Assembly: GCA_002347705.1 (NCBI GenBank)
Contig: DDWY01000015.1
Location: 1-43,881, forward strand
DNA: 43,881 nucleotides
DNA from: Anaerolineaceae bacterium UBA2274
GTDB taxonomy: Bacteria; Chloroflexota; Anaerolineae; Anaerolineales; Anaerolineaceae
Direction of reading: 5' to 3'
Positions 17,101 through 25,132 of the stretch are shown here, piece by piece. The position numbers were made by a program, and so were the translations under genes. Below the pieces are notes generated by a model. That model did not search any database, was not told where the DNA came from, and saw only the letters and a program-made list of their open reading frames with translations. Position 1 is the first letter of the stretch; every line of letters begins with the position of its first letter.

Positions 17101-17106
17101 ATTATA
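17101..17106 (-). promoter_or_regulatory. -10 box of the alaS-mutS operon
   Basis: A consensus TATAAT on the minus strand, 35 bp before the alaS start, giving a leader of about 28 nt with GGAG near its end. No good -35 hexamer is found at standard spacing. Confidence 0.5.
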
Positions 17107-17247
17107 CTTGATAAAACACAGGCAAACGGCTGAACAAAATCCCACCCTTCAAATAGACAACACTGTTTTGGTGAGAGACAACGCTCAATTTTGCAGAATA
17201 TTCAGCCTCTGCCTGAAGTGCAGTCACAAAATAGGCCTTCGATAATC

Positions 17248-17661
17248 TTACTCGGAGTAAGCTATGTCGTTATCCTCGCACCACTGCCTGGCTTTTTCCT
17301 TGTAGGCTTCGCGTTTAAAAGCGTACCAGGCTTGTTCCATATCAGTTTCGTAGGTCAGCCGCTCGAAATTCCTGAAGGCACCCCGACCGTGGATAGCAAC
17401 CGAGAAACGGTCCTGAAGGATGTCATCGTCAATTTCATCCACAAAGTCCGCCATTATCTGCCACTCGTGTATTTCAAACTGACTGGGCAATGCGATGTAT
17501 CTTTCAGAATCCTCTTCCACTGCATTGAGCAGTTCTTCATCTTCTTCCCCCGGGTCCATCGTGTTGATAAAAATCACTTCCTCAGTCTGCCGGTCAAACC
17601 AAAAGCATTGCGGTTCAGGGACCATCTCAAATTGTTCAGCGAGGTCTTTTAGATTGATCAT
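17248..17661 (-). CDS. UPF0158 family protein
   Basis: A 137-residue acidic protein. The family pattern is visible: RYIALPSQFEIHEWQIMADF, then DDDILQDRFSVAIHGRGAFRNF, and AWYAFKREAYKEKARQWCEDN at the C-terminus. The family occurs widely in bacteria and has no established biochemical function. The start at 17661 has AGGAG 6 nt upstream. It stands alone between alaS and a flavoprotein, all on the minus strand. Confidence 0.85.
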   Translation of the reverse strand: MINLKDLAEQFEMVPEPQCFWFDRQTEEVIFINTMDPGEEDEELLNAVEEDSERYIALPSQFEIHEWQIMADFVDEIDDDILQDRFSVAIHGRGAFRNFERLTYETDMEQAWYAFKREAYKEKARQWCEDNDIAYSE

Positions 17662-18098
17662 GTTAGGCTCCTTTTAATCACTCCATCTCTTGCTGTGTGA
17701 TACATAAGATAACACAAAAGAGTCGTCAATAGCAACAATAATTTTCTTGGTGAATTTGGGTTGGATCCATTTATCAAGATTGCCATGATCAGGTTATTCT
17801 TTCATTCATTAACCAAACCTGCGAATGGTTCGCGAAGCCATGAATCCCAGATCGGTTGAAAACTAAGCTTGATGATTTTCATTGAAGGAAGGTCTTTGTA
17901 TTTGAAGTTCCCTTCCTAAGGATGGTTTCACAAAATTCCTTGTGCTCATACAACTAAGCCCTCTCTTTGCATCCTTCATCATTAACGAACAAGAGCCCTT
18001 CTTGCAAGGGCTCTTGTGAATATTGTTTTGTTTTGCCAACTATCCTTTAGAAACAGATCAGCTCCTAAAGCGTCACTCTGATTCCCAGTTTAGTTTTT
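17662..18098. other. Gene-free 437-bp spacer with one strong hairpin
   Basis: No coding frame, tRNA or known repeat family of this window was recognised. A perfect 11-bp hairpin lies at 17990-18016 (listed separately). A weaker GGAAGG/CCTTCC pairing lies around 17888-17918. The rest is AT-rich and unstructured by eye. Confidence 0.5.
17990..18016. terminator. Perfect 11-bp hairpin, probable terminator
   Basis: CAAGAGCCCTT (17990-18000) and AAGGGCTCTTG (18006-18016) pair around CTTGC. On the minus strand it lies 83 bp past the stop of the flavoprotein gene, followed by a short T-containing tail (TTCGTTAATG). The + strand side has TTGTTTTGTTTT nearby but no + strand gene upstream. The T-tract is weak both ways. 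Confidence 0.5.
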
Positions 18099-19442
18099 TT
18101 ACTTGTGTAAAAATGGTACAGTCTTACAGGCTGCATTCACGATGGGGTAAGCAATCGGTGAGGAAGTCAAGGCGGGGTGAGTGCCCATCTGGAACATGAC
18201 AATTTCATCAGCGGTCATGTGGTGCATGATGCAGGCACTGAGGACGTTGATCATCTCGCCAACTGATTTGCCGCCGGAGATTGATCCGCCTAACAAAACG
18301 CCGTTTTCCTTACCGAAAACGAGTTTGACTTTTGTGAGGGTCGAATTGGGCATGCCACCTGGATGAGTATCGGGTGACTCGGCTTTGCCTATGACCACAT
18401 TCATCCCAATTTGTTTTGCCTGGCGTTCTGTTAGACCGGCTACGGCAAAAGCTCGACCGTTAACAACCGTTGAGAAAACACTGATGGCGCCACAATTGCG
18501 GTGAACAGGCGAGTAGAGGTTTGCTCCAGCGATACGGGCTTCAGCTGTCGCGATCGAAGCCAGCATGGTGTTTACTGGTCTGCCGGTGAAGAAAGAGTGC
18601 TTTTCAGCGCAGTCGCCGCAAGCGAAGATATCTGGATCGGTATAGGTGCGCATGTGGGCGTCAACCCTGATAGTGTTATTGAAGCCAAGCTCGATACCGC
18701 TTTGTTTTGCCAGTTCAGTGTTTGGTTTGGCACCAATTCCCAGGATGACCATGTCTGCCTTAATCTCGGTACCATCTGCCAGCAGTACGCCGGTCACTTT
18801 TTCATCCCCAAGAATGCTTTGAGCTTTACTGTCGACGAGTAAATTGATGCCAGCTTCAATGAGCTTTTCTTGCGCTTCAGCACAGAATTCATCATCCAGA
18901 GCCATTTGCAGACACTGGGGCAGCGCTTCTACGACAGTAACATTGATGTCGCGGCCTTTACGGCATTCATCCGCAAATTCAACGCCAATAAAGCCACCGC
19001 CGATGATGACCAGGTCTTTGACATTGATCATTTCATCATAGACCTTGGAGAGATAATCGAAATCCTTCCAAATTGCGTAGACATTTTTCTTTTCAACCCC
19101 AGGGATTGGAGGCACGATGGGCATTGAACCAGTTGCAAATACAAGTTTTTCGTATTTGATGGTTTCACCATCTTTTAAAGTTACAATTTTGTTCTCACGA
19201 TCGACAACAACAGCTTCATCTTTGATTAATTCAATTTGGTTACTTTCAAGTAGGCCATCGGGAATGACGTTGAATTGTGGGCCGCCAACTGTTCCGTAGA
19301 TATATGGAATGCCGCATGGGATCAGGATGGTGCCTTCCTTGCGGACAACAACTACTTTCTTATCCGGGTAATGTCTCCTGCAGCTGATTCCTGCCGTGAT
19401 ACCAGATAAACCGCCTAAAATTAAAACGTCAGTCTCTTTCAT
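18099..19442 (-). CDS. FAD-dependent pyridine nucleotide-disulfide oxidoreductase (CoA-disulfide reductase / NADH oxidase-like)
   Basis: A 447-residue flavoprotein. The N-terminal FAD-binding strand is DVLILGGLSGITAGISC, the single redox cysteine is C43 in LIPCGIPY, the NAD(P)-binding motif is VIIGGGFIGVEFAD, and the second FAD motif is PDIFACGDCAE. A dimerisation domain occupies roughly the last 120 residues. Having one active cysteine rather than CxxxxC places it with CoA-disulfide reductase, NADH oxidase/peroxidase and NAD(P)H-sulfur reductases; which substrate is used cannot be told. The start at 19442 has AGAGGC 6 nt upstream. It is monocistronic by context. Confidence 0.88.
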   Translation of the reverse strand: MKETDVLILGGLSGITAGISCRRHYPDKKVVVVRKEGTILIPCGIPYIYGTVGGPQFNVIPDGLLESNQIELIKDEAVVVDRENKIVTLKDGETIKYEKLVFATGSMPIVPPIPGVEKKNVYAIWKDFDYLSKVYDEMINVKDLVIIGGGFIGVEFADECRKGRDINVTVVEALPQCLQMALDDEFCAEAQEKLIEAGINLLVDSKAQSILGDEKVTGVLLADGTEIKADMVILGIGAKPNTELAKQSGIELGFNNTIRVDAHMRTYTDPDIFACGDCAEKHSFFTGRPVNTMLASIATAEARIAGANLYSPVHRNCGAISVFSTVVNGRAFAVAGLTERQAKQIGMNVVIGKAESPDTHPGGMPNSTLTKVKLVFGKENGVLLGGSISGGKSVGEMINVLSACIMHHMTADEIVMFQMGTHPALTSSPIAYPIVNAACKTVPFLHK

Positions 19443-19622
19443 CTATGCCTCTACTTAGATTATTTCCATGTATTTTACACCCATATTCCCGATAACTGGC
19501 GAATTCAGCAACAATTTTTCATTAATGCGCATATTTCAAGAGCTCACTGGAATTGGGGGGATTCAAAGCAGGTGAGGCGAATGAGCAGATTTTGAGTTTC
19601 AAAAAGAAGAATCAGAAACGGA

Positions 19623-20231
19623 TCAATCCATCTCCTGCCGGTAGGACAAGGCGCGCTGAAGGGTGCTCTGGTCAGCGTATTCAATATCTCCCCCCACAGG
19701 CAGTCCACGCGCCAGGCGGGTGACTTTGATGCCCATCTTGCTAATGCGCTGCTGCAGGTAGAGGGCAGTCGCGTCGCCTTCCATCGAAGGATTGGTGGCA
19801 ATGATCACCTCGCGGACGTGACTGTTTTTCAGCCGCTCCAACAAGGGAAAAATCTTGATCTGGTCGGGTCCAATGCCTTCGATGGGCGAAAGCACGCCCT
19901 GCAAAACGTGATATTTCCCCTGGAAAGCACCCGTGCGCTCGATTGCCAGCACGTCCAAGGGCTCTTCCACCACGCAGATCAGCTCCTGGTCGCGCGAGGA
20001 GGAGGCGCAAATTTCACATTTTTCCTCTCCCGCCAGCGTGATATTGAAGCACTCAGTGCAGTGAGAAGTTTCAGTTTGCATGGCTTTAAGCGCTTGCGCC
20101 AGGTCCAGCGATGTTTCAGCCGGAGCCTTAAGCAGGAAGAAGGTCAGGCGCGAAGCGGTTTTGGGCCCAATGCCAGGCAGGCGCGCGAAAGCGTCGATCA
20201 GGTTTTGAACCGGACCAGGAATGGTGCGCAT
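19623..20231 (-). CDS. recR: Recombination mediator protein RecR
   Basis: A 202-residue protein that loads RecA with RecO during gap repair. It has the N-terminal helix-hairpin-helix (LPGIGPKTASRLTFFLL), a C4 zinc finger (HCTECFNITL, then KCEIC), and a Toprim domain (ICVVEEPLDVLAIERTG, then GVLSPIEGIGPDQI). Length is usual. It lies 5 bp after ybaB and ends the dnaX-ybaB-recR cluster, an order conserved in very many bacteria. Confidence 0.96.
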   Translation of the reverse strand: MRTIPGPVQNLIDAFARLPGIGPKTASRLTFFLLKAPAETSLDLAQALKAMQTETSHCTECFNITLAGEEKCEICASSSRDQELICVVEEPLDVLAIERTGAFQGKYHVLQGVLSPIEGIGPDQIKIFPLLERLKNSHVREVIIATNPSMEGDATALYLQQRISKMGIKVTRLARGLPVGGDIEYADQSTLQRALSYRQEMD

Positions 20232-20236
20232 TCTTG

Positions 20237-20578
20237 CTAACGACCCATGCCGAAACCGGAGAGCATATTGGTGAAAGGCGCCATTTTCTCTTCCGACAGC
20301 TTGCGGGAGCTTTCAAGCGCTTTGTTGACGGCTGCCAGCAGCATGTCTTCGAGCATTTCTGCGTCTCCGTCAGCCAGTAGATCGGGATCGATTTTGACAG
20401 ACTTGCACTGCTGGTCGCCGGTCATTGTTACTGCAACTGCGCCGCCGCCTGAAGTTTCGGTGACGGTCTCATTTGCGATTTCATCCTGAGCCTGAGCCAT
20501 TTGCTCCTGCAGTTTTGCCAGTTGGGACATCATATTCCCGCCAGATGCGCTGGGGCGTGCGTTAAATCCTTTTGCCAT
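20237..20578 (-). CDS. YbaB/EbfC family nucleoid-associated protein
   Basis: A 113-residue small DNA-binding dimer of the YbaB/EbfC family. Visible features are MMSQLAKLQEQMAQAQDEIAN, ETSGGGAVAVTMTGDQQCKSVKIDP, and a C-terminal helix AAVNKALESSRKLSEEKMAPFT ending with Gly-Met (MLSGFGMGR). Its start overlaps the dnaX stop by one base (TAATG), so translation is coupled. It sits between dnaX and recR. Confidence 0.93.
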   Translation of the reverse strand: MAKGFNARPSASGGNMMSQLAKLQEQMAQAQDEIANETVTETSGGGAVAVTMTGDQQCKSVKIDPDLLADGDAEMLEDMLLAAVNKALESSRKLSEEKMAPFTNMLSGFGMGR

Positions 20579-22170
20579 TATTCATCCTTTACAGAGTAAT
20601 CACTTGGTATTTCGCGGAGTTCTCCGCCTAATTTTTTTATCGTTTCTTCCACTTGCTGCATACCGCCATTGGTGCTTGAACGGTGCACAGCGTTGTAATC
20701 ACCAGTGGTGCAAATCAGCCGCACATCCTGCCCAAAGTATTTGGACATCACCGAGCAAACCATGCGGCTGTTTTGCTCATCAGCCATCTTGTCGCGCAGC
20801 AGGTCGCTGCTAAAGTTAATCACAATCGTGCTGCCATCCACATCAATTAAGCGGGAGGAATTCAGAAGAGCGCTGGTGACGGTGTTGCGGGTCTTTACAG
20901 CCCGTTTGAGCGATTCCCAGTGCTCCTGAACCATATCCAGAGTCAGGGGTCCATTAATCGGTGTGAGTTGCTCTGCCGCGGCTGGTTTTGGGGCAGGCTC
21001 CGTTATGGCAGAAGTCACCTTTGCCTTAGGTTTCGGATTTGATTGGGCTTTCTCAGGTTCTGGTTGAGGTAACACTGCAGCTGGAGGCGAAACGTCAGGT
21101 GCCAGAGCTTCCGCATAAGCGAGTTCAAGCCCCAGACCGGGGTGCCAATTGGCCTTCAGCTCAATTGCCGCATTCGTGAAAGCCTGGATCATACTGACCA
21201 GCTGGTTCAAGCTGAAGCGGGCGGCGTGTTCTTCCATAGTAGCGCGCACCTCAGGTGTGAGTTCAAGCTGTTTGCCAGCTTCCATCTTGATGACCAGTAA
21301 GTTTCGCAGGTAATCCACCACCTGGCGGGCAAACTGACGCGGATCCGCGCCGCTATCGAGCGCCTGGTAAATGATTTCGAGCCCTTTGCCGCTGGAACCT
21401 GCCAGGCTGGCTTCCACCAGGTCGATCACAGATTGATTTGTGGCAGTTCCCAGGATGTCCTGGGTAATTGATAGAGTAATTTTCTTTGAGATTGATGAAA
21501 GCTGGTCTACCAGCGAAATCGCGTCGCGCAATGAGCCAGTAGCCTGGCGGGCTATCAGGGTCAGCGCGTCATCATCGATTTTGATTTTTTCCTGCTTGCA
21601 GAGTTCCTTGAGCTTCTGAACAATGACTGGCACCGGGATGCGGCGGAATTCGTGGCGCTGACAGCGCGACAGCACGGTGGCAGGGATTTTGTGGATTTCG
21701 GTCGTGCAAAGAACAAAGATCACGTGGGATGGAGGTTCTTCCAGTGTTTTCAACAGGGCATTGAATGCCGAGGTGGAGAGCATGTGAACTTCATCAATGA
21801 TGTAGACCTTGAAGCGACCCTGGGAGGGGGCAAAATTGATCTTGTCGCGCAGCTCGCGAACATCATCCACGCTGGTATTGGAGGCCGCGTCAATCTCGAT
21901 CAGGTCAAGGAAACGACCATCATTGACCGCAAGGCAGTTCGCGCAGTGGTTGCAAGGACGTTTTTCGAGCGATTCCTCCAGGCAGTTGACCCCTTTTGCC
22001 AGCAGACGCGCGCTGGTGGTTTTGCCCGTGCCTTTGGGTCCGGCAAAGAGATAAGCATGCCCAACGCGGTCGGTCGCGATCGCGTTTTTGAGTGTTTGAA
22101 CGATGTGGTCCTGACCAACAACCTCGTCCCAGAGGGCGGGTCGCCAGGTGCGGTAGAGTGCCTGAGACAT
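20578..22170 (-). CDS. dnaX: DNA polymerase III subunit gamma/tau
   Basis: The 530-residue clamp-loader ATPase begins LYRTWRPALWDEVVGQDHI. It has Walker A GPKGTGKT at 44-51, a zinc module of C63, C73, C76 and C79 (CNHCANC), the Walker B/DEXX box in IDEVHMLS, and the SRC arginine-finger motif in VLSRCQRHEF. Domain III follows. From about residue 365 there is a Pro/Ala/Lys-rich linker and a ~110-residue tau-like tail. No obvious slippery frameshift site was identified. It leads the dnaX-ybaB-recR cluster and follows the lamin-tail gene by 12 bp. Confidence 0.95.
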   Translation of the reverse strand: MSQALYRTWRPALWDEVVGQDHIVQTLKNAIATDRVGHAYLFAGPKGTGKTTSARLLAKGVNCLEESLEKRPCNHCANCLAVNDGRFLDLIEIDAASNTSVDDVRELRDKINFAPSQGRFKVYIIDEVHMLSTSAFNALLKTLEEPPSHVIFVLCTTEIHKIPATVLSRCQRHEFRRIPVPVIVQKLKELCKQEKIKIDDDALTLIARQATGSLRDAISLVDQLSSISKKITLSITQDILGTATNQSVIDLVEASLAGSSGKGLEIIYQALDSGADPRQFARQVVDYLRNLLVIKMEAGKQLELTPEVRATMEEHAARFSLNQLVSMIQAFTNAAIELKANWHPGLGLELAYAEALAPDVSPPAAVLPQPEPEKAQSNPKPKAKVTSAITEPAPKPAAAEQLTPINGPLTLDMVQEHWESLKRAVKTRNTVTSALLNSSRLIDVDGSTIVINFSSDLLRDKMADEQNSRMVCSVMSKYFGQDVRLICTTGDYNAVHRSSTNGGMQQVEETIKKLGGELREIPSDYSVKDE

Positions 22171-22182
22171 GATGAGTTTCCT

Positions 22183-22689
22183 TTAAGGTACCGTGAATTG
22201 GGTGTGTTCATTGCCCTGGCTGTCAAACAGGGTCAGAAGGTCGCCGCTCGCCCACAGTGCGACATCAGAATTCCAGTGCAGTTCAGTGACAGTATCAGTG
22301 CCCAGACCGGTGTAGATGCTGACTGCGCCATTAGGGTAGAGCGTCAGATTGGGGAAGCGATAATTTCGACCGCCATCTGAGACTATGCGCCAGCCGGCAA
22401 GGTCCACAGCGCTTTCGCTCGGGTTGCGCAAAAGGATGTATTCCACCTGGATGTCACCAGCACCAAAAACGCCTTCAATGCGCAGCAGGCGATCTTCCAG
22501 GATTTGCATGGTTGGCTTGCTTAAGGAGGGAAATTGGACACCCTGGATAGGGGTGATGATTGGCTGGGTGAGTTCTACGTTCGGCATCGGGTTTTTTTGC
22601 TGCCAGAAGTAGAGCACAGCCAGCAAGGTTGCCGCTGTAACAAATACGTTAAGCAGAATAAATGGGAGAGTCTTTTTCAAAAATTTCAT
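22183..22689 (-). CDS. Lamin-tail-domain (LTD) membrane-anchored protein
   Basis: The 168-residue protein starts at the ATG at 22689, with GAGG about 10 nt upstream; the frame extends further without a better site. Residues ~5-27 are a hydrophobic membrane or signal segment (LPFILLNVFVTAATLLAVLYFW) with no lipobox. The rest is an LTD immunoglobulin-like fold: VEYILLRNPSESAVDLAGWRIV, SDGGRNYRFPN, then GAVSIYTG and LTLFDSQGNEH. LTD proteins are often extracellular binding modules; the ligand is unknown. It is 12 bp upstream of dnaX on the same strand, an unusual partner for that cluster, perhaps carrying its promoter. Confidence 0.8.
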   Translation of the reverse strand: MKFLKKTLPFILLNVFVTAATLLAVLYFWQQKNPMPNVELTQPIITPIQGVQFPSLSKPTMQILEDRLLRIEGVFGAGDIQVEYILLRNPSESAVDLAGWRIVSDGGRNYRFPNLTLYPNGAVSIYTGLGTDTVTELHWNSDVALWASGDLLTLFDSQGNEHTQFTVP

Positions 22690-22872
22690 GATGCAAACCT
22701 CACTAATAATAGCATAAAAGCCCACAGGACGCGCTTGATTAATGCAGAAATCCAGGCTTGAAAACAGCGACCGATAAAGCTGCGGCGGGCAGACATTGCT
22801 TAATCGAAAAGAAAAAAGAATTTAACAAACTGCTAACATTTCTTTTATCTGGAGTTAACTAACGCGGGTTAG

Positions 22873-22878
22873 TATATT
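22873..22878 (+). promoter_or_regulatory. Candidate -10 box of the putative small RNA
   Basis: TATATT, 5 of 6 to consensus. The hexamer 17 bp upstream (TGGAGT) is a poor -35. A start would fall near 22885, just at the base of the first hairpin. Confidence 0.3.
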
Positions 22879-22881
22879 ACA

Positions 22882-22995
22882 GTTCGTGCAACAATTGTTT
22901 CTCTCCTTTCAAATTGCACGGACAGGATCGGATTGTGACAAAACACTTTTTTGATCGAAACTAAGACAGCCGCAGGTGAGGCGGCTGTTTTAGTT
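22882..22995 (+). ncRNA. Candidate small RNA with C/U-rich loop and intrinsic terminator
   Basis: There is no coding frame, yet the stretch is highly structured. GTTCGTGCAA (22882-22891) pairs over 10 bp, with one G-U, with TTGCACGGAC (22914-22923); the loop exposes TTTCTCTCCTTT, an anti-Shine-Dalgarno sequence. A terminator hairpin follows at 22966-22988. The next + strand gene is 2.1 kb away, so the terminator has no upstream protein gene to serve. The layout (promoter-like box, loop, terminator, ~115 nt) is that of a trans-acting regulatory RNA. It is a prediction from sequence only, and no known RNA family was recognised. Confidence 0.45.
22966..22995 (+). terminator. Intrinsic terminator of the putative small RNA
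   Basis: ACAGCCGC (22966-22973) and GCGGCTGT (22981-22988) pair over 8 bp around AGGTGAG and are followed by TTTAGTTT. Confidence 0.7.
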
Positions 22996-23079
22996 TAAAT
23001 CGGGGTTTGGCTGTTTTGTAGGGTACGTGGCCCTGCCGTGGAAGCGAAGCGGATAGGGTGTCCCATTCGACGTTTTTCT

Positions 23080-23252
23080 GTCATTGCGAACCTCTTTTGT
23101 GAAGTAATCTAAACTGCTAAAAGAGCACGCTATTCAATACATTTGTAAGCGCTATTTTTCTCCGAACACACACATTTGAAATTGCCGCGACCTTTGCCAA
23201 ATCATTGCTTGGTGCAACGATAACATTTTTCCGACAAAGGTCTCGCAATGAC
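23080..23252. repeat. GTCATTGCGA element, copy A
   Basis: A 173-bp element with terminal inverted repeats: it starts GTCATTGCGAAC and ends TCTCGCAATGAC. Near the left end it has AATCTAAACTGCTAA, and near the right a nested CCTTTGCC/ACAAAGGT pair. It is close to copy B over its whole length. No transposase is encoded, so it is MITE-like or a palindromic unit. Confidence 0.75.
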
Positions 23253-23434
23253 AGGAAGCGTGTCATCGCAAGCTCAGCACGGCGTTCTCTCCTTTTTGCG
23301 TTGATCCATAAACAAAAGCGAGATTGCCACACCCCCTTCCGTAAGTTAAGACGTTTGGAAATCAGATAACGGGGGTTCGCAATGACAAGAGGCATGTCAT
23401 CGCGAGCATAGCGCGGGGATCTGTCTTTTAGTCT

Positions 23435-23609
23435 GTCATTGCGAACTTCTTTTGTGAAGCAATCTAAACTGCTAATAGAGCACACTATTCAATACATTTA
23501 TAAGCGCTCATTTTTCTCTGAACACACACATTTGAGATTGCCACGACCTCTGCCAAATTATATCTTGGTGCAACAATAACATTTTTTCCAGCAAAGGTCT
23601 CGCAATGAC
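23435..23609. repeat. GTCATTGCGA element, copy B
   Basis: A 175-bp near-copy of the element at 23080-23252, same orientation, with the same middle (TATTCAATACATTT, TAAGCGCT, GAACACACACATTTGA). Terminal inverted repeats are GTCATTGCGAAC and TCTCGCAATGAC. Partial fragments of the same kind lie between the two copies. Confidence 0.75.
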
Positions 23610-23657
23610 AAGAGGCATGTCATCCCAAGCGCACTAACTTGCCTTGTGGCTATACAA

Positions 23658-24347
23658 TTAACCCAGTGCCAGCTCCCGGATATGGTCGATGTGATCGCGC
23701 TGGTGCCATAGCAAGCGCCGCACGAGCTTGCGGGCGCTCCACTTTTCCTGTTGATGTTCAAAAACCAGGTCGAAACCGACAAGTTCCGGCAAATAGTGGT
23801 TTGTCATTTTAGCGCTGGCATCGAGCAGTTGGGTAGCATCACCGTTTTGATCATGCTTTGGGATCTCAAACCCCAGGCGCGAAAAGTACCATGGCTCAAC
23901 CCGGGCGATATGCTTCAGGATGCCCTCAATCGTCCACCTCTGCCCTTCAAATGCGCGCTTGAGCATCTCTGCGGGAAGCGTTTCTACTCCCGCCAGCAGC
24001 TCCTCTCGCTGCCAGTTATAAATACCAAGAGCTCGTCTGATTTCCTCATCACTCAATGGGACCAGGTCTGAACGGAAGAATGTATTTACCTCATGAGTGC
24101 TTCCGTCAACCTCAACCGGAAAGACCTCAAAGGTCTCTTCAACATGCATGTCCAGTCCTTTAATTTGCACCCAAGGCTGGTCGGTATGAAGATTAAGCCA
24201 GCTTTCGAAGGTCAGTATCTGGCGCGGCATGCGAATTAATGCTTCAGCATCGTCTTCGCCGTACGTGAATACGCCCGGATAGTCAAGCGCCCAGGCAAGC
24301 GTGCGACCTTCCACGTTGCGTTCAATTCCGATTTGGATCAAGGTCAT
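23658..24347 (-). CDS. DinB/YfiT-like protein with a HicB-like N-terminal part
   Basis: The 229-residue protein has two parts. Residues ~1-50 (IGIERNVEGRTLAWALDYPG, then FTYGEDDAEAL) resemble the HicB/UPF0150 fold with its GxYxxGxT-like repeat. Residues ~105-229 form a four-helix bundle of the DinB/YfiT type: WTIEGILKHIARVEPWYFSRL and LLWHQRDHIDHIREL give the conserved His residues that bind a metal. DinB-fold proteins are often thiol-dependent transferases or hydrolases; no specific substrate is evident. It follows the phosphoribosyltransferase gene by 3 bp and is surely in its operon. Confidence 0.75.
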   Translation of the reverse strand: MTLIQIGIERNVEGRTLAWALDYPGVFTYGEDDAEALIRMPRQILTFESWLNLHTDQPWVQIKGLDMHVEETFEVFPVEVDGSTHEVNTFFRSDLVPLSDEEIRRALGIYNWQREELLAGVETLPAEMLKRAFEGQRWTIEGILKHIARVEPWYFSRLGFEIPKHDQNGDATQLLDASAKMTNHYLPELVGFDLVFEHQQEKWSARKLVRRLLWHQRDHIDHIRELALG

Positions 24348-24350
24348 GAC

Positions 24351-24902
24351 TTAGTTGTAAAAAATCGGCAGATGTCCAAGGGCGATAACCTGCCGCCACT
24401 CAGCGCGATCCCCTTCAGTCAGAATAGCCGCTTCAGCGCTTACCTTGCCGCCAGCTTTTTCTGCCACCAGGTGCATGCCCTGCAGGGTGGAACCGGTGCT
24501 GATGACATCATCCAGAAGTATGACCTGCTTATCCTTCAAGAGCGCGATGTCCTTCTCGTCCAAAAATAGGTTTTGGGTTTTGCCGGTTGTAATAGATAGT
24601 GTCTCTGCTTTTAAAGCCTCGCCCATGTAGGGTTTGTACTCTTTGCGCAGCACTACATAGGGTTTCTGAGTAACTTTAGCGAGCTCGTGGGCAATTGGGA
24701 TGCTCTTGGCTTCGGCAGTCAAGATCACATCATAAGGGATGTCTGCCAGTTTTTCGGCCAGAGCGCTTGCGCAGGCACTCACCAATTCCACATCCCCAAG
24801 GATATTTAAGATCGCAATCCGCATGCCCGGTTTGACCTCAAAAAGCCGCAAGTCGCGCTTTATGCCTGCAATATCGATTGAATAGATTTCTCTGTCTTCC
24901 AT
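24351..24902 (-). CDS. Phosphoribosyltransferase (adenine PRT-like)
   Basis: A 183-residue type I PRTase when started at the ATG at 24902, which has AGGAG 6 nt upstream. The PRPP-binding loop is clear in VILLDDVISTGSTL, and an upstream VILTAEAKSIPIAHELA segment fits the purine PRTase group (apt/xpt). AYVVLRKE-like residues (PYVVLRKEYKPYMG) form the flexible loop. It probably salvages a purine base to the nucleotide using PRPP, or is a regulator of that fold. The DinB-type gene follows 3 bp downstream. It is divergent from ogt. Confidence 0.85.
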   Translation of the reverse strand: MEDREIYSIDIAGIKRDLRLFEVKPGMRIAILNILGDVELVSACASALAEKLADIPYDVILTAEAKSIPIAHELAKVTQKPYVVLRKEYKPYMGEALKAETLSITTGKTQNLFLDEKDIALLKDKQVILLDDVISTGSTLQGMHLVAEKAGGKVSAEAAILTEGDRAEWRQVIALGHLPIFYN

Positions 24903-24981
24903 CCTGTCTCCTTTACAAAAATTATCCACTAAATTTTAGTACAATCCGGCTTTAAAAAACTATTTTTGGGGATTAAAGCAA

Positions 24982-25012
24982 CTAATGCCGTGGACGCCGA
25001 CCACGGCATTAG
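24982..25012. promoter_or_regulatory. Strong hairpin between divergent genes
   Basis: CTAATGCCGTGG (24982-24993) and CCACGGCATTAG (25001-25012) pair perfectly over 12 bp around ACGCCGA. No T-tract follows on either strand. It lies in the leader region of ogt, 120 bp before the ogt start, and is followed on the + strand by a purine-rich AAGGAGGAG tract. Confidence 0.6.
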
Positions 25013-25132
25013 TATTTAAGGAGGAGAAGAAGAAGAGAAGTCGCCCTTTCAAAGTCTATATTACAATAAACATTGCTAAATAGCTTGATGATTAACCTAC
25101 GATTACCCTACGATATTGAGATTAAGGCAAAA

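Noticed and set aside
17066..17247. T-box leader for alaS
   Set aside because: The T-box sequence AGGGTGGNACCGCG was looked for on the minus strand and not found; a CCCACCC string is present but without the rest.
22800..22990. Signal recognition particle RNA or a tRNA upstream of dnaX
   Set aside because: SRP RNA genes often lie near dnaX, but the GGAAGGAAGCAG-type tetraloop region is missing. CGCGGGTTAGTATATTAC looked like a D-arm, but there is no T-arm or acceptor stem.
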